33,356 nt of DNA. Source: Candidatus Cloacimonadota bacterium. Its GTDB lineage: Bacteria > Cloacimonadota > Cloacimonadia > Cloacimonadales > TCS61. Below, one piece after another: positions 1 through 7,481 of the stretch. Where the stretch lies: positions 1 through 33,356 of the forward strand of contig JAFGRJ010000038.1 of assembly GCA_016935235.1 (NCBI GenBank), read 5' to 3'. Every line of letters begins with the position of its first letter. Positions within the stretch are counted from its first letter, which is position 1. Position numbers and translations under genes: made by a program. The notes beneath the pieces are model-generated. The model saw only the letters and a list, made by a program, of their open reading frames with translations. It was not told the origin of the DNA and did no database searches.

Positions 1-458
1 AGATTCTCTTCATTATTTCCCAGGATGAAGACAACCAGTTGATCATTAGCCCAGAGATTATTCCTGGGATAAATCCCCACTTTTTCTTCTCCAATCTTCC
101 CGGCAATTTCATCACCGAGAATACCCCGGACATATTCTGATACTTTCCCGGTTGAAGCATAATCCGCGTAGAAAATAAGGTTGTTGAAACGGTAAAACTG
201 CTCAAGGTTATTATATTCAGCTTTCTTTATCTCGAAATAATTTTCGTTCTCAGTTGTAAAATAGAATCGTTCCAGAGATTCTCGCAGTGGTCTTTCAGCA
301 TATGTCCAGATGTTATCATCGACAAATACATAGACTGTCTGGGGATGACCCCAAGCCATCGGCAGACGGGACGCGGTTCCGGTTTTTCTTTCCTTGTCTC
401 TCTCCCCGCAGGAGAAGAGCAGCGAGCCAAATATCATGATAAATAGGACTTTTCTCAA
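1..458 (-). CDS. DUF4837-like lipoprotein, partial (C-terminus beyond window)
   Basis: The coding region runs off the left edge, leaving about 152 codons. I place the start at a TTG (458-456) that overlaps the pgsA stop codon (TTGA arrangement), with a GAGG ribosome site 8 bases upstream, inside pgsA. The first 17 residues form a lipoprotein signal (MRK, hydrophobic stretch, LLFSC lipobox, Cys17), so the product should be lipid-anchored in the envelope. The mature part begins with a P-x-A-x-G-x-P-x-x-V-x-V-x-V-D-D-x-x-W pattern (residues ~31-48), which resembles the DUF4837 family of FCB lipoproteins of unknown function; this is recognition by eye. An internal ATG at 437 would cut most of the signal peptide, so it is less likely. 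It is the last gene of a tightly overlapped ftsE-ftsX-pgsA block, so it is probably co-translated with lipid synthesis and cell-wall genes. Confidence 0.7.
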   Translation of the reverse strand, partial: MRKVLFIMIFGSLLFSCGERDKERKTGTASRLPMAWGHPQTVYVFVDDNIWTYAERPLRESLERFYFTTENENYFEIKKAEYNNLEQFYRFNNLIFYADYASTGKVSEYVRGILGDEIAGKIGEEKVGIYPRNNLWANDQLVVFILGNNEEN

Positions 459-1027
459 AACTTTTTCCTCAGCAGTGAGACAAAGTAGATCAGACCGGAA
501 AATATGGTGAAGAAGACAATGGTCCAGAAAAATATATTGATTCCCCTTATAATATATAGGCGGAATCCATCAAGATCGGGGAAGATGATGATGAGGGAAT
601 TTAGAATTAGAGCCAGCGTTATTCCGAACATCTGCATCACTGTTTTTATCTTGCCCCAGATGTTGGCGGGTATGAATATCTGACGGGCAGCAAATATTTC
701 TCTCAGGATAGATACTACAACCTCTCGAAATATTATTATGTAGACAGCGATTCTACTGATATAATTCAATTTGAGAGCCAGAACCAGGATCGCTGCTATT
801 ACTAGCAGTTTGTCGGCCAGAGGATCCATGATCTTCCCAAAATCGCTGATAACATGATACTTTCTGGCTAATAAGCCATCATAATAGTCTGTTATGCTGG
901 CTGCGATAAAAATAAAGGTTGCCCATAACATGGCGGTGTTTCCCCTGCTGATAAAGGTCAGCCAGATGAAAACCGGCACCAGGACCATGCGGAATATGGT
1001 TAAGAAATTAGGAATATATTTTTTCAT
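455..1027 (-). CDS. pgsA: CDP-diacylglycerol--glycerol-3-phosphate 3-phosphatidyltransferase
   Basis: Makes phosphatidylglycerol phosphate from CDP-diacylglycerol and glycerol 3-phosphate at the inner membrane, the committed step to phosphatidylglycerol. The protein has 190 residues, normal for PgsA. The CDP-alcohol phosphotransferase signature is intact: D50-G51, A54-R55, G64, D68 and D72 fit DG-x2-AR-x8-G-x3-D-x3-D, and Asp47 is also present. Several membrane segments surround it. The start ATG overlaps the stop of the upstream ftsX-like gene by 4 bases (ATGA), and its own stop overlaps the TTG start of the lipoprotein gene, so the three are almost certainly one translationally coupled mRNA. 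Another CDP-alcohol transferase is possible, but length and N-terminal sequence (KKYIPNFLTIFR) are typical of PgsA. Confidence 0.93.
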   Translation of the reverse strand: MKKYIPNFLTIFRMVLVPVFIWLTFISRGNTAMLWATFIFIAASITDYYDGLLARKYHVISDFGKIMDPLADKLLVIAAILVLALKLNYISRIAVYIIIFREVVVSILREIFAARQIFIPANIWGKIKTVMQMFGITLALILNSLIIIFPDLDGFRLYIIRGINIFFWTIVFFTIFSGLIYFVSLLRKKF

Positions 1028-1806
1028 CTTATTCTATATCCTACGATCAGACCTGAGACTACCGTGCTCAGGAGTAGAGTGACAAATTCAGCTCCCAGTA
1101 AGCGGATTTCAGGAAAAAATGGCAAGTATTTAAGATAGAAAGCCAGAAAAAATAACAGCAGTGCCACCAGATAGGGAATAAATAGAATCAGCGAAGAATC
1201 GATGGCATAAGACCTTTTGCGTAAATTAATCTGTCCTCCTGAAAGTTTGTAAATCCTCCAGTATTCATCTTTCTTGTATTCAAAGTGAATACGGAGGAAT
1301 ATAGTGATGAAGAGGAAAAGAACAACATAGAAGACATTCGCATACAGGTATAATTTATCCAGAAGTTCTATCTTGTGCTGGGTTATGGTCCAGTGCTCTT
1401 CATTGAAATTGATAATAATCCCTGAGTATAGCTTCAGAATGCTATTTTCGAGAAGGATCTTCTGATCGTTATCAAATAGATTGCCATTGAAATAAAGTGT
1501 GATTACCCCTGGCAGGTGATAGCTTTCCAGAATTTCCCTGGCGTATTCCAGATCGTAAATTTCGATCAGCTTGGAGATGAGGGCATTGTCTGATTCTGTG
1601 ATGATCGACTCAATGAAGGGAAAATTGGATAGAATCGATGCCAGTGAGTCTATCTTCTCCTGATTGCTCAAAATAAGAGTCATGGGCAAGATCCCGCGCT
1701 CTGCATAATAAACTTCTTTCTGGTATCTGTAACCAAGGTGAATTGAATTCCAGATTATAAAGAGGACAAGGATAATCATAATCTGAAAGATAATTGATGT
1801 TTTCAC
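1024..1806 (-). CDS. ftsX: FtsX-like permease, partner of the FtsE-like ATPase
   Basis: The 260-residue membrane protein has FtsX layout: one N-terminal membrane helix (residues ~5-24), an extracytoplasmic domain of about 120 residues, then three membrane helices (~152-172, ~206-228, ~236-257). FtsX normally pairs with FtsE and passes ATP-driven conformational change to peptidoglycan hydrolases or their activators outside the membrane. Sequence similarity is weak by eye; the assignment rests on topology, the motif SGGQINLRKRSYAIDSSL between helices 2 and 3, and the upstream ATPase gene, whose stop it overlaps by 4 bases (ATGA). pgsA follows with the same overlap. A short-form MacB/LolE-type permease is less likely given the size. 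A possible effector, the M23 peptidase, is encoded about 3 kb upstream on the same strand. Confidence 0.75.
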   Translation of the reverse strand: MKTSIIFQIMIILVLFIIWNSIHLGYRYQKEVYYAERGILPMTLILSNQEKIDSLASILSNFPFIESIITESDNALISKLIEIYDLEYAREILESYHLPGVITLYFNGNLFDNDQKILLENSILKLYSGIIINFNEEHWTITQHKIELLDKLYLYANVFYVVLFLFITIFLRIHFEYKKDEYWRIYKLSGGQINLRKRSYAIDSSLILFIPYLVALLLFFLAFYLKYLPFFPEIRLLGAEFVTLLLSTVVSGLIVGYRIR

Positions 1807-2420
1807 ACTTGTAGCAGCTTTTTCAAATGAATGCGGTAATAAAGGTCAAAATCATCAATTTTCTTCTTTGTGGCAGCTATTATGGTTGTACCATTATTAA
1901 CGGCATAATCACAAATAATTCCTGCTTTCTGTGCGTTCATGCGGTCGAAATAGATGTCGAAGTCATCTAGCAGCAACAGGTAGGGTAATTGCACAACCGC
2001 GCGGATAAGTTCCAGGAATTTCTGCTCGGAATAGGAAACATACCTGACCTTGTGATCTATTTTTTCGTTGAGCTCGGCTGTGCGGCACAGATCGGTGATT
2101 TTCTGTTTCTGTCTTAGAGTCAGGTTGCGAAAAGGCAAAATAAGATTGTTCCAGACAGTTTCTTCGGGAAGAAGATGGGGAACGGTTTCCAGTAGTATGG
2201 ATTTCTTGCGTTTTTTGAATATGGCAGGTGATTTTTCAGTGATGGAAATATTACCATCATACTTTTTGAAATCACCGTGTATTGTTTTTAAAAAAATGCT
2301 TTTGCCATTATTATTATTGGCGATGATATTTATCTTTCTGCCACTTTCCAGCATCAGTTCGTCAATACTGAGAAGAAGCTCTTTCTTGATGTTCAGATTA
2401 AATTTTTCTATCCGTAACAT
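1803..2420 (-). CDS. ftsE: Degenerate FtsE-like ABC ATPase
   Basis: A 205-residue ABC ATPase domain of FtsE size directly upstream of the ftsX-like gene (4-base overlap). The order of ABC motifs is recognisable but nearly all are altered. The P-loop is ANNNNGKS (residues 34-41; the first Gly is Ala, Lys40-Ser41 kept). The Q-loop Gln appears to be Glu (LLET, ~76-79). The signature is VSYSE (128-132) instead of LSGGE. Walker B ends in D152-D153, so the catalytic Glu is Asp. The switch His is replaced by Lys185 (AATKKK). The FtsE-typical segment LLPEETVWNNLILPF (83-97) supports the family. Nucleotide may still bind, but fast hydrolysis looks unlikely; this is inference from motifs. The gene lies 36 bases downstream of trmN6 with only a weak ribosome site. 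Confidence 0.72.
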   Translation of the reverse strand: MLRIEKFNLNIKKELLLSIDELMLESGRKINIIANNNNGKSIFLKTIHGDFKKYDGNISITEKSPAIFKKRKKSILLETVPHLLPEETVWNNLILPFRNLTLRQKQKITDLCRTAELNEKIDHKVRYVSYSEQKFLELIRAVVQLPYLLLLDDFDIYFDRMNAQKAGIICDYAVNNGTTIIAATKKKIDDFDLYYRIHLKKLLQV

Positions 2421-2456
2421 TTTTGTTGGTGCCTGATTTCAATTTTATTATCTGGC

Positions 2457-3065
2457 TCACACCTTTTTTAAAACAATGCCAATCCTGTTTTTGCCGGCTA
2501 AAATAAATTTTCCGTTGATTTTTAGGTCAATGTTTTTTATGTTTTTTTCAATTTCCTGAACCCTGTCTGCGGGGTAACTCAAATAAGCTTTTCCGGCTGG
2601 CTTCAGCTGCTGCTGCAAAAAATTAAGGATGTCCATTTGCTGGCAATACAGTTCATGGCGAGCTATGGTTCTTTCTCGGTCTGGACTGAGCCTGTGTTTT
2701 CCCAGAGAGTGGTAGGGCGGATTGGATACGATCAGGTCAAAACCACCGCCAGTAAAGTCAGCTTCTTTCAGGTCACCCTGGAGAAATTCGATCTGTAAAC
2801 CGCATAATGCTGCGTTTGTCCTTGCCAGTTCGACAAGTTCCTGCTGTATTTCCAGTCCCAGACATGTCCATCGGGGACGGTAATATTTCAGCATTATTGC
2901 AATGATCCCGTTACCACTGCCCAGATCAAGTGTTTTTTTTGTCTTATCCCTGTTTTCTTTCAGCACCCATTCCACAAGTCCAGCAGCATCCGAAGATACA
3001 CCACTGCTGGATGTCTGGTAAATCTTTTGCCCGAAGGGCAGTAAAACTGGAATCAGCTTTTTCAT
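2457..3065 (-). CDS. trmN6: tRNA1(Val) (adenine-37-N6)-methyltransferase-like protein
   Basis: A 202-residue SAM-dependent methyltransferase of the TrmN6/YfiC (COG4123) type, which methylates N6 of A37 in tRNA1(Val). The SAM-binding loop DLGSGNGIIAI is at residues 47-57, and the amino-methyltransferase motif NPPY at 115-118. It is followed by the family-typical region with R-L-S-P-D-R-E-R and A-R-H-E, which separates this family from ribosomal N5-glutamine methyltransferases. The gene starts 3 bases after the dut stop and precedes the ftsE-like gene by 36 bases, so it sits in the dut-trmN6-ftsEX-pgsA transcription unit. The exact substrate is inferred from family; a related N6-adenine methyltransferase activity is possible. 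Confidence 0.86.
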   Translation of the reverse strand: MKKLIPVLLPFGQKIYQTSSSGVSSDAAGLVEWVLKENRDKTKKTLDLGSGNGIIAIMLKYYRPRWTCLGLEIQQELVELARTNAALCGLQIEFLQGDLKEADFTGGGFDLIVSNPPYHSLGKHRLSPDRERTIARHELYCQQMDILNFLQQQLKPAGKAYLSYPADRVQEIEKNIKNIDLKINGKFILAGKNRIGIVLKKV

Positions 3066-3068
3066 CGA

Positions 3069-3506
3069 TCAGCTGCTGGTATGACCAAAGCCACCATTGC
3101 CGCGTCTGGTTTTATCCAGATCCTTTACCTCAATGAAATCTGCAGTTTCATGATGGTTTATTACCATCTGAGCTATTCTGGTTCCTGGTTTCAGGACATA
3201 TTCATCTTTGCTGAAATTGAAAAGGATGATCTTTACCTCTCCCCGGTAATCAGAATCTATTGTGCCTGGAGAATTCAGGATACCCAGCTGGTGGTCTATT
3301 GCCATTCCGCTGCGAGGTCTTATCTGGGCTTCGTATCCGGCTGGTAAGGAAAGGGCTATTCCGGTTGGGACAAGTTCAAGTGTTCCCGGTTTCAGAGAGA
3401 TGTCTGCGCTATTGGCCGAGTAAATATCGTAACCGGCAGCATTGCTGGTCATCCGTTCAGGTATTAATGCCCTTGAGTTCAGCTTTTTAATTTTTACTTT
3501 TATCAT
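3069..3506 (-). CDS. dut: dUTP diphosphatase (trimeric dUTPase)
   Basis: Hydrolyses dUTP to dUMP and pyrophosphate, keeping uracil out of DNA and supplying dUMP for thymidylate synthesis. The 145-residue length is standard for the homotrimeric family. All five motifs are visible: AAGYDIYSA (~23-31), PRSGMA (~64-69), GTIDSDYRGEV (~81-91), GTRIAQMVI, and the C-terminal RGNGGFGHTSS arm that closes over the active site. A strong AAGGAGA ribosome site lies 5 bases before the ATG. This is the first gene of the dut-trmN6-ftsEX-pgsA-lipoprotein unit. The 253 bases upstream, up to ispA, hold no gene I can support. Confidence 0.97.
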   Translation of the reverse strand: MIKVKIKKLNSRALIPERMTSNAAGYDIYSANSADISLKPGTLELVPTGIALSLPAGYEAQIRPRSGMAIDHQLGILNSPGTIDSDYRGEVKIILFNFSKDEYVLKPGTRIAQMVINHHETADFIEVKDLDKTRRGNGGFGHTSS

Positions 3507-3759
3507 ACAGTCTCCTTAATAGCTAATATGAAATTTGTTGTTGCTGTGGAATATGAAAACCGGGAACCTGAATTGAGGGGAATTTTACCTGGCGAAATTC
3601 GTTAAGAGGACCGAACCTCATCACATAAGAACAGCAACAGGATGACATCTCCCTGGAGTTCGGCATACTGATGAAAATCCCAAAGGTTATTTTTTCACGA
3701 GACATTATACTGGCTGTTTTATCAGGATATTCTTTTTTATTATTATGGGATATTATGGG

Positions 3760-4653
3760 TCAGAATTTCCTGGTTAGAATAAAGTCGCAGAGCATTTGCA
3801 GGAGTTCAGCTTTCTCACCATAGGGTTTGAGGATATCCTTGGCCTCGCTGATGAGTTTCTCAGCTGTTTTTCTTGATTCTTCCAGTCCGTGAATTGCCGG
3901 ATAAGTAACTTTCTTTACCTTCCTGTCTTTACCTACTGATTTACCCATACTCTCCATGTCGCCTTCAATATCCAGGATATCATCGGTTATTTGAAAGGCA
4001 AGTCCCAGTTTTGAACCGAATTTTTCCAGAGTCTTTATATCCTCTTCGGGAGCGTCAGCCAGATAGCAGCCGAATCTTATGGAAAGATTTATTAAACGGG
4101 CGGTTTTGTTATGATGAATGTATTCGAGCGTCTTGGTGTCGACTTTTTTGCCTTCGCTAAGGATATCGACCATCTGACCGGCTATCAGACCGCTGTGACC
4201 CATCTCGACAGACATTTCTTTGATCATCTGCAATCTAATTCTCTCATCCAGATTACTGGCGTTGATAGTATCAAAAGCATATACAAGAAGGGCATCTCCG
4301 GCAAGAAGTGCTATATCGGGTCCAAATACTACGTGACAGGATTTTTTGCCTCTGCGGAAATCATCGTTGTCAATTTCCGGCAGGTCATCGTGGATAAGGG
4401 TATAACTGTGCAGCATTTCGATAGCCCCGGCAATGAGCAGGGTTTTCTTTATGTTGCTATCGAACAGGAGATAGGTGTTAATAAGCAGATAGGGCCTAAG
4501 TCTTTTACCACCGGCAAACAGAGTGTGCCGGATAGCCTTGTGAATCTGTTTCGGATACTCATCTTTTCTGGGCAAAAAGCGGTCAACTTCAATATTAACG
4601 AGCTCCCTTTTCTCTTTCAGATCCTTCTTGAGTAACATCTTATTACTGCTCAT
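3760..4653 (-). CDS. ispA: Polyprenyl (farnesyl/geranyl) diphosphate synthase
   Basis: A short-chain trans-prenyltransferase that condenses isopentenyl and allylic diphosphates, feeding undecaprenyl carrier and quinone synthesis. With the start at 4653 the protein has 297 residues, the usual IspA size. Both aspartate-rich motifs are intact: DDLPEIDNDDFRRG (residues ~89-102) and DDILD (~224-228), plus GGKRLRP near the N-terminus. The start is chosen because a GAGAGG ribosome site sits 7 bases before this ATG and the longer open frame (to 4770) only adds residues antiparallel to xseB. The start overlaps the xseB stop by 11 bases (ATGAGCAGTAA), the usual xseB-ispA pairing. The chain length of the product cannot be set from sequence alone; farnesyl diphosphate is most likely. 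Confidence 0.94.
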   Translation of the reverse strand: MSSNKMLLKKDLKEKRELVNIEVDRFLPRKDEYPKQIHKAIRHTLFAGGKRLRPYLLINTYLLFDSNIKKTLLIAGAIEMLHSYTLIHDDLPEIDNDDFRRGKKSCHVVFGPDIALLAGDALLVYAFDTINASNLDERIRLQMIKEMSVEMGHSGLIAGQMVDILSEGKKVDTKTLEYIHHNKTARLINLSIRFGCYLADAPEEDIKTLEKFGSKLGLAFQITDDILDIEGDMESMGKSVGKDRKVKKVTYPAIHGLEESRKTAEKLISEAKDILKPYGEKAELLQMLCDFILTRKF

Positions 4654-4873
4654 TACAGTCCTCTCGCGGTTTAGAGTCCTTGGTTGTATTACTGGTAAGA
4701 ATATCGATCCTGTTCTCAACTTCACTGAGTTTCTTCTTACAGAAATCCACCAGCCGGGAACCTTCTTCAAACAGCTTTATCACTGTATCCAGTTCCTCTA
4801 TGCCTGTTTCCAGCTGCTGTACTATTTCCTCCAATCTTTTTATTGCTTTCTCGAACTTGATTTCCGCAGCCAT
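4643..4873 (-). CDS. xseB: Exodeoxyribonuclease VII small subunit
   Basis: A 76-residue, highly charged helical protein with the XseB pattern: FEKAIKRLEEIVQQLETG near the N-terminus, then LDTVIKLFEEGSRLVDFCKKKL and EVENRI. XseB forms a long helical hairpin and binds the large subunit XseA to make exonuclease VII, which degrades single-stranded DNA in repair. The family is usually 70-90 residues. xseA is not in this window. The stop overlaps the ispA start by 11 bases, so the two are translationally coupled. Confidence 0.92.
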   Translation of the reverse strand: MAAEIKFEKAIKRLEEIVQQLETGIEELDTVIKLFEEGSRLVDFCKKKLSEVENRIDILTSNTTKDSKPREDCNEQ

Positions 4874-4952
4874 TGCTTATCCGATTATCATTATTTACTC
4901 AATTCAACTAAAAGTCAACAATTCATTTAATAAGATGGTATGAGCTTTGGTT

Positions 4953-5891
4953 TTAGTCTTTCGTGAGGATGATGTCGTCTTCCAATTTGTTTAGATAATG
5001 GTAGGGGTTACGATGCTTGTTGTAACGCAGAACTTCGTAGTGAAGGTGAGCACCGGTTGATCTTCCCGTGTTCCCCATCAAGGCAATGATTTCTCCTCTT
5101 CTGACGGGATCACCCTTTTTTACAAGGGTTTTATGGAGATGAGCATAAACTGTTTGATAGCCGAATTTGTGAGAGAGGACCAGATACTTGCCTATATTAT
5201 TCTTGGAACCGATTTCCTTCACCACTCCATCTGCAGTGGCGTAGATTGAAGTCCCTATCTTATTGCCGAAATCAAGACCGTAATGAAAGGACCTTTTTTT
5301 AGTAATGGGATGTATCCTCCAGCCGAAACCATCAGAAATTCTGCCATAAGTTGGATATATGGAAGGTGTGTTCTGGTAAAGCAGTTCCTTTAGTTTGACA
5401 TTATCAAGTAATTCCTGGTGGGTTTCGAAATCAAAGACGATTTTATTTTTCAGATGATTTATTTTGCTTAACACCAGATTATACTGGAGGTTAAGATTTT
5501 TATCAAAGGAGCTGAAGCTTGTATCAACCTGCGGATAACCACCCACACCGAGCTCCCTGATCTCTTTATTGATGGATTTAAAATTTTTTTCCGTACGGAT
5601 TTCATCTTCCCATTCTTCCATTAATCTCAGTTTGGTCAGAATTGAATCTATTTCGCTGGAAAGATTGCTTACTTTTGTTCGCAGAAGGAAATTTTCTGCC
5701 ATGATATCTTTAGCTTCAGAAATTTTATATTGATTATAAAAGATGTAAATGACTGATGCTGTTAAAAAAACCAGTAGAGCAATTATGAATGCAGCAATAG
5801 CAATACCAAGCCTCTGAGGAATTGTGAACTGCACTGGCCTGGTGGAATTAGTTGTAATTATAGAAAAATGCCACCGTTTTTTTACTGTCAT
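4953..5891 (-). CDS. Membrane-anchored M23 family peptidoglycan endopeptidase
   Basis: A LytM/M23 metallopeptidase of 312 residues that should cleave peptidoglycan cross-bridges on the outer face of the inner membrane. A short basic cytoplasmic N-terminus is followed by one membrane helix (~residues 29-52), a coiled-coil linker (~58-115) and the peptidase domain (~180-300). The zinc site is intact: H203-x3-D207 in FHYGLDFG, and the HLH pair (282-284) in GAHLHYEV, with AHLH (~250-253) as the additional catalytic histidine. I chose ATG 5891; a TTG at 5909 would add six residues. A TTGACA hexamer lies just upstream (5916-5911). The divergent ptb-like gene starts 165 bases away. It is a candidate target of the nearby FtsEX-like pair, by inference from family partnerships. 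Confidence 0.9.
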   Translation of the reverse strand: MTVKKRWHFSIITTNSTRPVQFTIPQRLGIAIAAFIIALLVFLTASVIYIFYNQYKISEAKDIMAENFLLRTKVSNLSSEIDSILTKLRLMEEWEDEIRTEKNFKSINKEIRELGVGGYPQVDTSFSSFDKNLNLQYNLVLSKINHLKNKIVFDFETHQELLDNVKLKELLYQNTPSIYPTYGRISDGFGWRIHPITKKRSFHYGLDFGNKIGTSIYATADGVVKEIGSKNNIGKYLVLSHKFGYQTVYAHLHKTLVKKGDPVRRGEIIALMGNTGRSTGAHLHYEVLRYNKHRNPYHYLNKLEDDIILTKD

Positions 5892-6055
5892 ATATTTCTC
5901 TAAAAACAATTGTCAACAGAGAAGGATGTAACTAAGATGTCAAGTAATTTAAGAAGTGGTGTTAATATGACAAAATTCCCATCCACAAGAAGTATGATAA
6001 AATACTTGACCAGATAAGGAAATGATTTCAAAGGAACAAAAAAATGGGAGGCTTG

Positions 6056-6952
6056 ATGATAAAAAATTTCGGGGAACTTGTAGCTCGGGTAAAGAAATTA
6101 CCCAACAAGACAATTGTTATTGCTGCTGCCCACACTTCCTCGGTCCTGGAAGCTGCTGTTATGATCAAGAAAGAAAATCTGGCCAATGCCCTCCTTACCG
6201 GCGATCAGAAGGAAATAGAAAATTTTCTTCGAAAAAATTATCCCGGGATGACGGATGCTTTTAAGATCTACGATACTGGGACTGACCTGGAAGCTGGAGC
6301 GGTGAAAGCTGTAGATCTTGTCCGGGAAGGGCAGGCAGATATAATCATGAAAGGAAAATGTGAAACTTCTTCCCTGCTGAAGGCTGTTCTTGATAGGGAA
6401 AGAGGCCTGAGAACCGGTGAGATCATGAGTGATGTGCTTGCCTATGAGACAGAGGAGAAAATAATATTGATGGGGGACGGTGGTTTTGTTCCACTTCCTG
6501 ATCTTAATCAAAAAGTATCCATCATTAATAACTGCATCAAGGTCGCCCATAGCCTGGGCAATCCCTGTCCCCGCGTAGCACTGTTAACACATTCCGAGAA
6601 AGTGAATCCCAAGATACAATCAACAGTGGATGCTGCCCTCATTACCCAGATGAGTCTGCGTAAACAGATTGTTGGCTGCGTGATTGATGGTCCCCTTGCC
6701 TTTGACAATGCCGTGAACAGAGAAGCTGCCCAATTGAAGGGAATAGATTCTCCCGTAGCCGGTAATGCTGATGTATTAATTGTTCCCAATATTGAATCCG
6801 GAAATATCTTCGGCAAGGCACTTACCTATTACTGCCATTACCGGATGGCACATGTGGCGATGGGAGCAAGAGTGCCCATTTTGATAACCTCACGGGCTGA
6901 TGAGGCTGAAACAAAATTCCTTTCTGTGGCTTTAGGAATAATTTCTTCCTGA
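6056..6952 (+). CDS. ptb: Phosphate butyryltransferase / phosphotransacetylase family protein
   Basis: A protein of 298 residues in the PTA/PTB family, which exchanges CoA and phosphate on acyl groups (butyryl-CoA to butyryl-phosphate or similar). Family marks include KGKCETSSLLKAVLD, where phosphotransbutyrylases have a related KG-x4-S/T-LL segment, the SDVLAYE stretch, ALLTHSEKVNP, and the C-terminal VPNIESGNIFGKALTYY. The size fits Ptb better than Pta. ATG 6056 is preferred because MIKNF is the family-like N-terminus and GGGAGG lies just upstream at short spacing; ATG 6044, with AAAGGA upstream, would add four residues. No butyrate or acetate kinase gene is adjacent, so acyl specificity is open; branched-chain acyl groups from amino-acid fermentation are possible. 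Confidence 0.87.
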   Translation: MIKNFGELVARVKKLPNKTIVIAAAHTSSVLEAAVMIKKENLANALLTGDQKEIENFLRKNYPGMTDAFKIYDTGTDLEAGAVKAVDLVREGQADIIMKGKCETSSLLKAVLDRERGLRTGEIMSDVLAYETEEKIILMGDGGFVPLPDLNQKVSIINNCIKVAHSLGNPCPRVALLTHSEKVNPKIQSTVDAALITQMSLRKQIVGCVIDGPLAFDNAVNREAAQLKGIDSPVAGNADVLIVPNIESGNIFGKALTYYCHYRMAHVAMGARVPILITSRADEAETKFLSVALGIISS

Positions 6953-6972
6953 GAAAAAGGAATCAGAGAATC

Positions 6973-7440
6973 TTGTATAAAATTAAAATTATCTGCCTTG
7001 GTAAAACCCGTCAGGAGTTCATCAAGAAAGGTATTGCCGAATACCAGAAACGGATTGCGCCCTGGAGTGATATCAACTGGATAATCGCTCCTGATATAAG
7101 TATCAAGAAAAACAGCATTCCTTCTGAAATAATGAAAAAAGAAGCACTTCGGTTGAATGATCATATGACAGGGGAGGATTTCAATATTGCCCTGGATGAA
7201 AATGGGCGAGAAATGGGATCGCTAGAATTTGCTGAGTTACTTAACCAACTGAAAGGTAAGAAAGGTGTATCCTTTTTTATCGGAGGAATATACGGATTAG
7301 CAGAAGATATAAAAAAGAGATGCGATAGGGAACTTAGTTTTTCCAGACTTACCTTTACTCATCAGATGATCAGGCTTATTCTGATAGAACAACTATATCG
7401 TGCATTTACTATTTTGGCAGGTAAAAAATACCACTATTAA
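6973..7440 (+). CDS. rlmH: 23S rRNA (pseudouridine-1915-N3)-methyltransferase
   Basis: A SPOUT-class, dimeric, knotted methyltransferase that adds a methyl group to N3 of pseudouridine 1915 in helix 69 of 23S rRNA. The 155 residues match RlmH length. Visible marks are the N-terminal YKIKIICLGKTR, the LDENGREMGSLEFAELL segment, the SAM-binding FFIGGIYGL loop, THQMIRLILIEQLYRA and the conserved C-terminal YHY end. The start is a TTG with AAGGAA about 10 bases upstream; no in-frame ATG fits the family N-terminus. It follows the ptb-like gene by 20 bases, so the two probably share an mRNA. Confidence 0.95.
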   Translation: MYKIKIICLGKTRQEFIKKGIAEYQKRIAPWSDINWIIAPDISIKKNSIPSEIMKKEALRLNDHMTGEDFNIALDENGREMGSLEFAELLNQLKGKKGVSFFIGGIYGLAEDIKKRCDRELSFSRLTFTHQMIRLILIEQLYRAFTILAGKKYHY

Positions 7441-7481
7441 TAAAGACAAGTTTTCTTTACATTTTGAACGGCGAGGAATAT

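Noticed and set aside
227-430. 67-residue minus-strand frame near the left edge
   Set aside because: It lies in a different frame from the lipoprotein gene, which has a signal peptide, lipobox and coupling to pgsA; this one has none.
3523-3705. 60-residue minus-strand frame between ispA and dut
   Set aside because: No ribosome site, odd composition (a run of three Cys, four Gln) and no family resemblance; treated as non-coding.
4111-4635. 174-residue plus-strand frame opposite ispA
   Set aside because: Exact antisense of a clear prenyltransferase gene; no family resemblance.
4654-4770. N-terminal extension of ispA
   Set aside because: It runs through xseB in another frame and has no prenyltransferase homology; the ATG at 4653 has the ribosome site.
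7441-7481. Possible terminator between convergent rlmH and the HAD gene
   Set aside because: Only 4-5 bp stems (CGAG/CTCG, AAAGA/TTCTTT) without a convincing T run.
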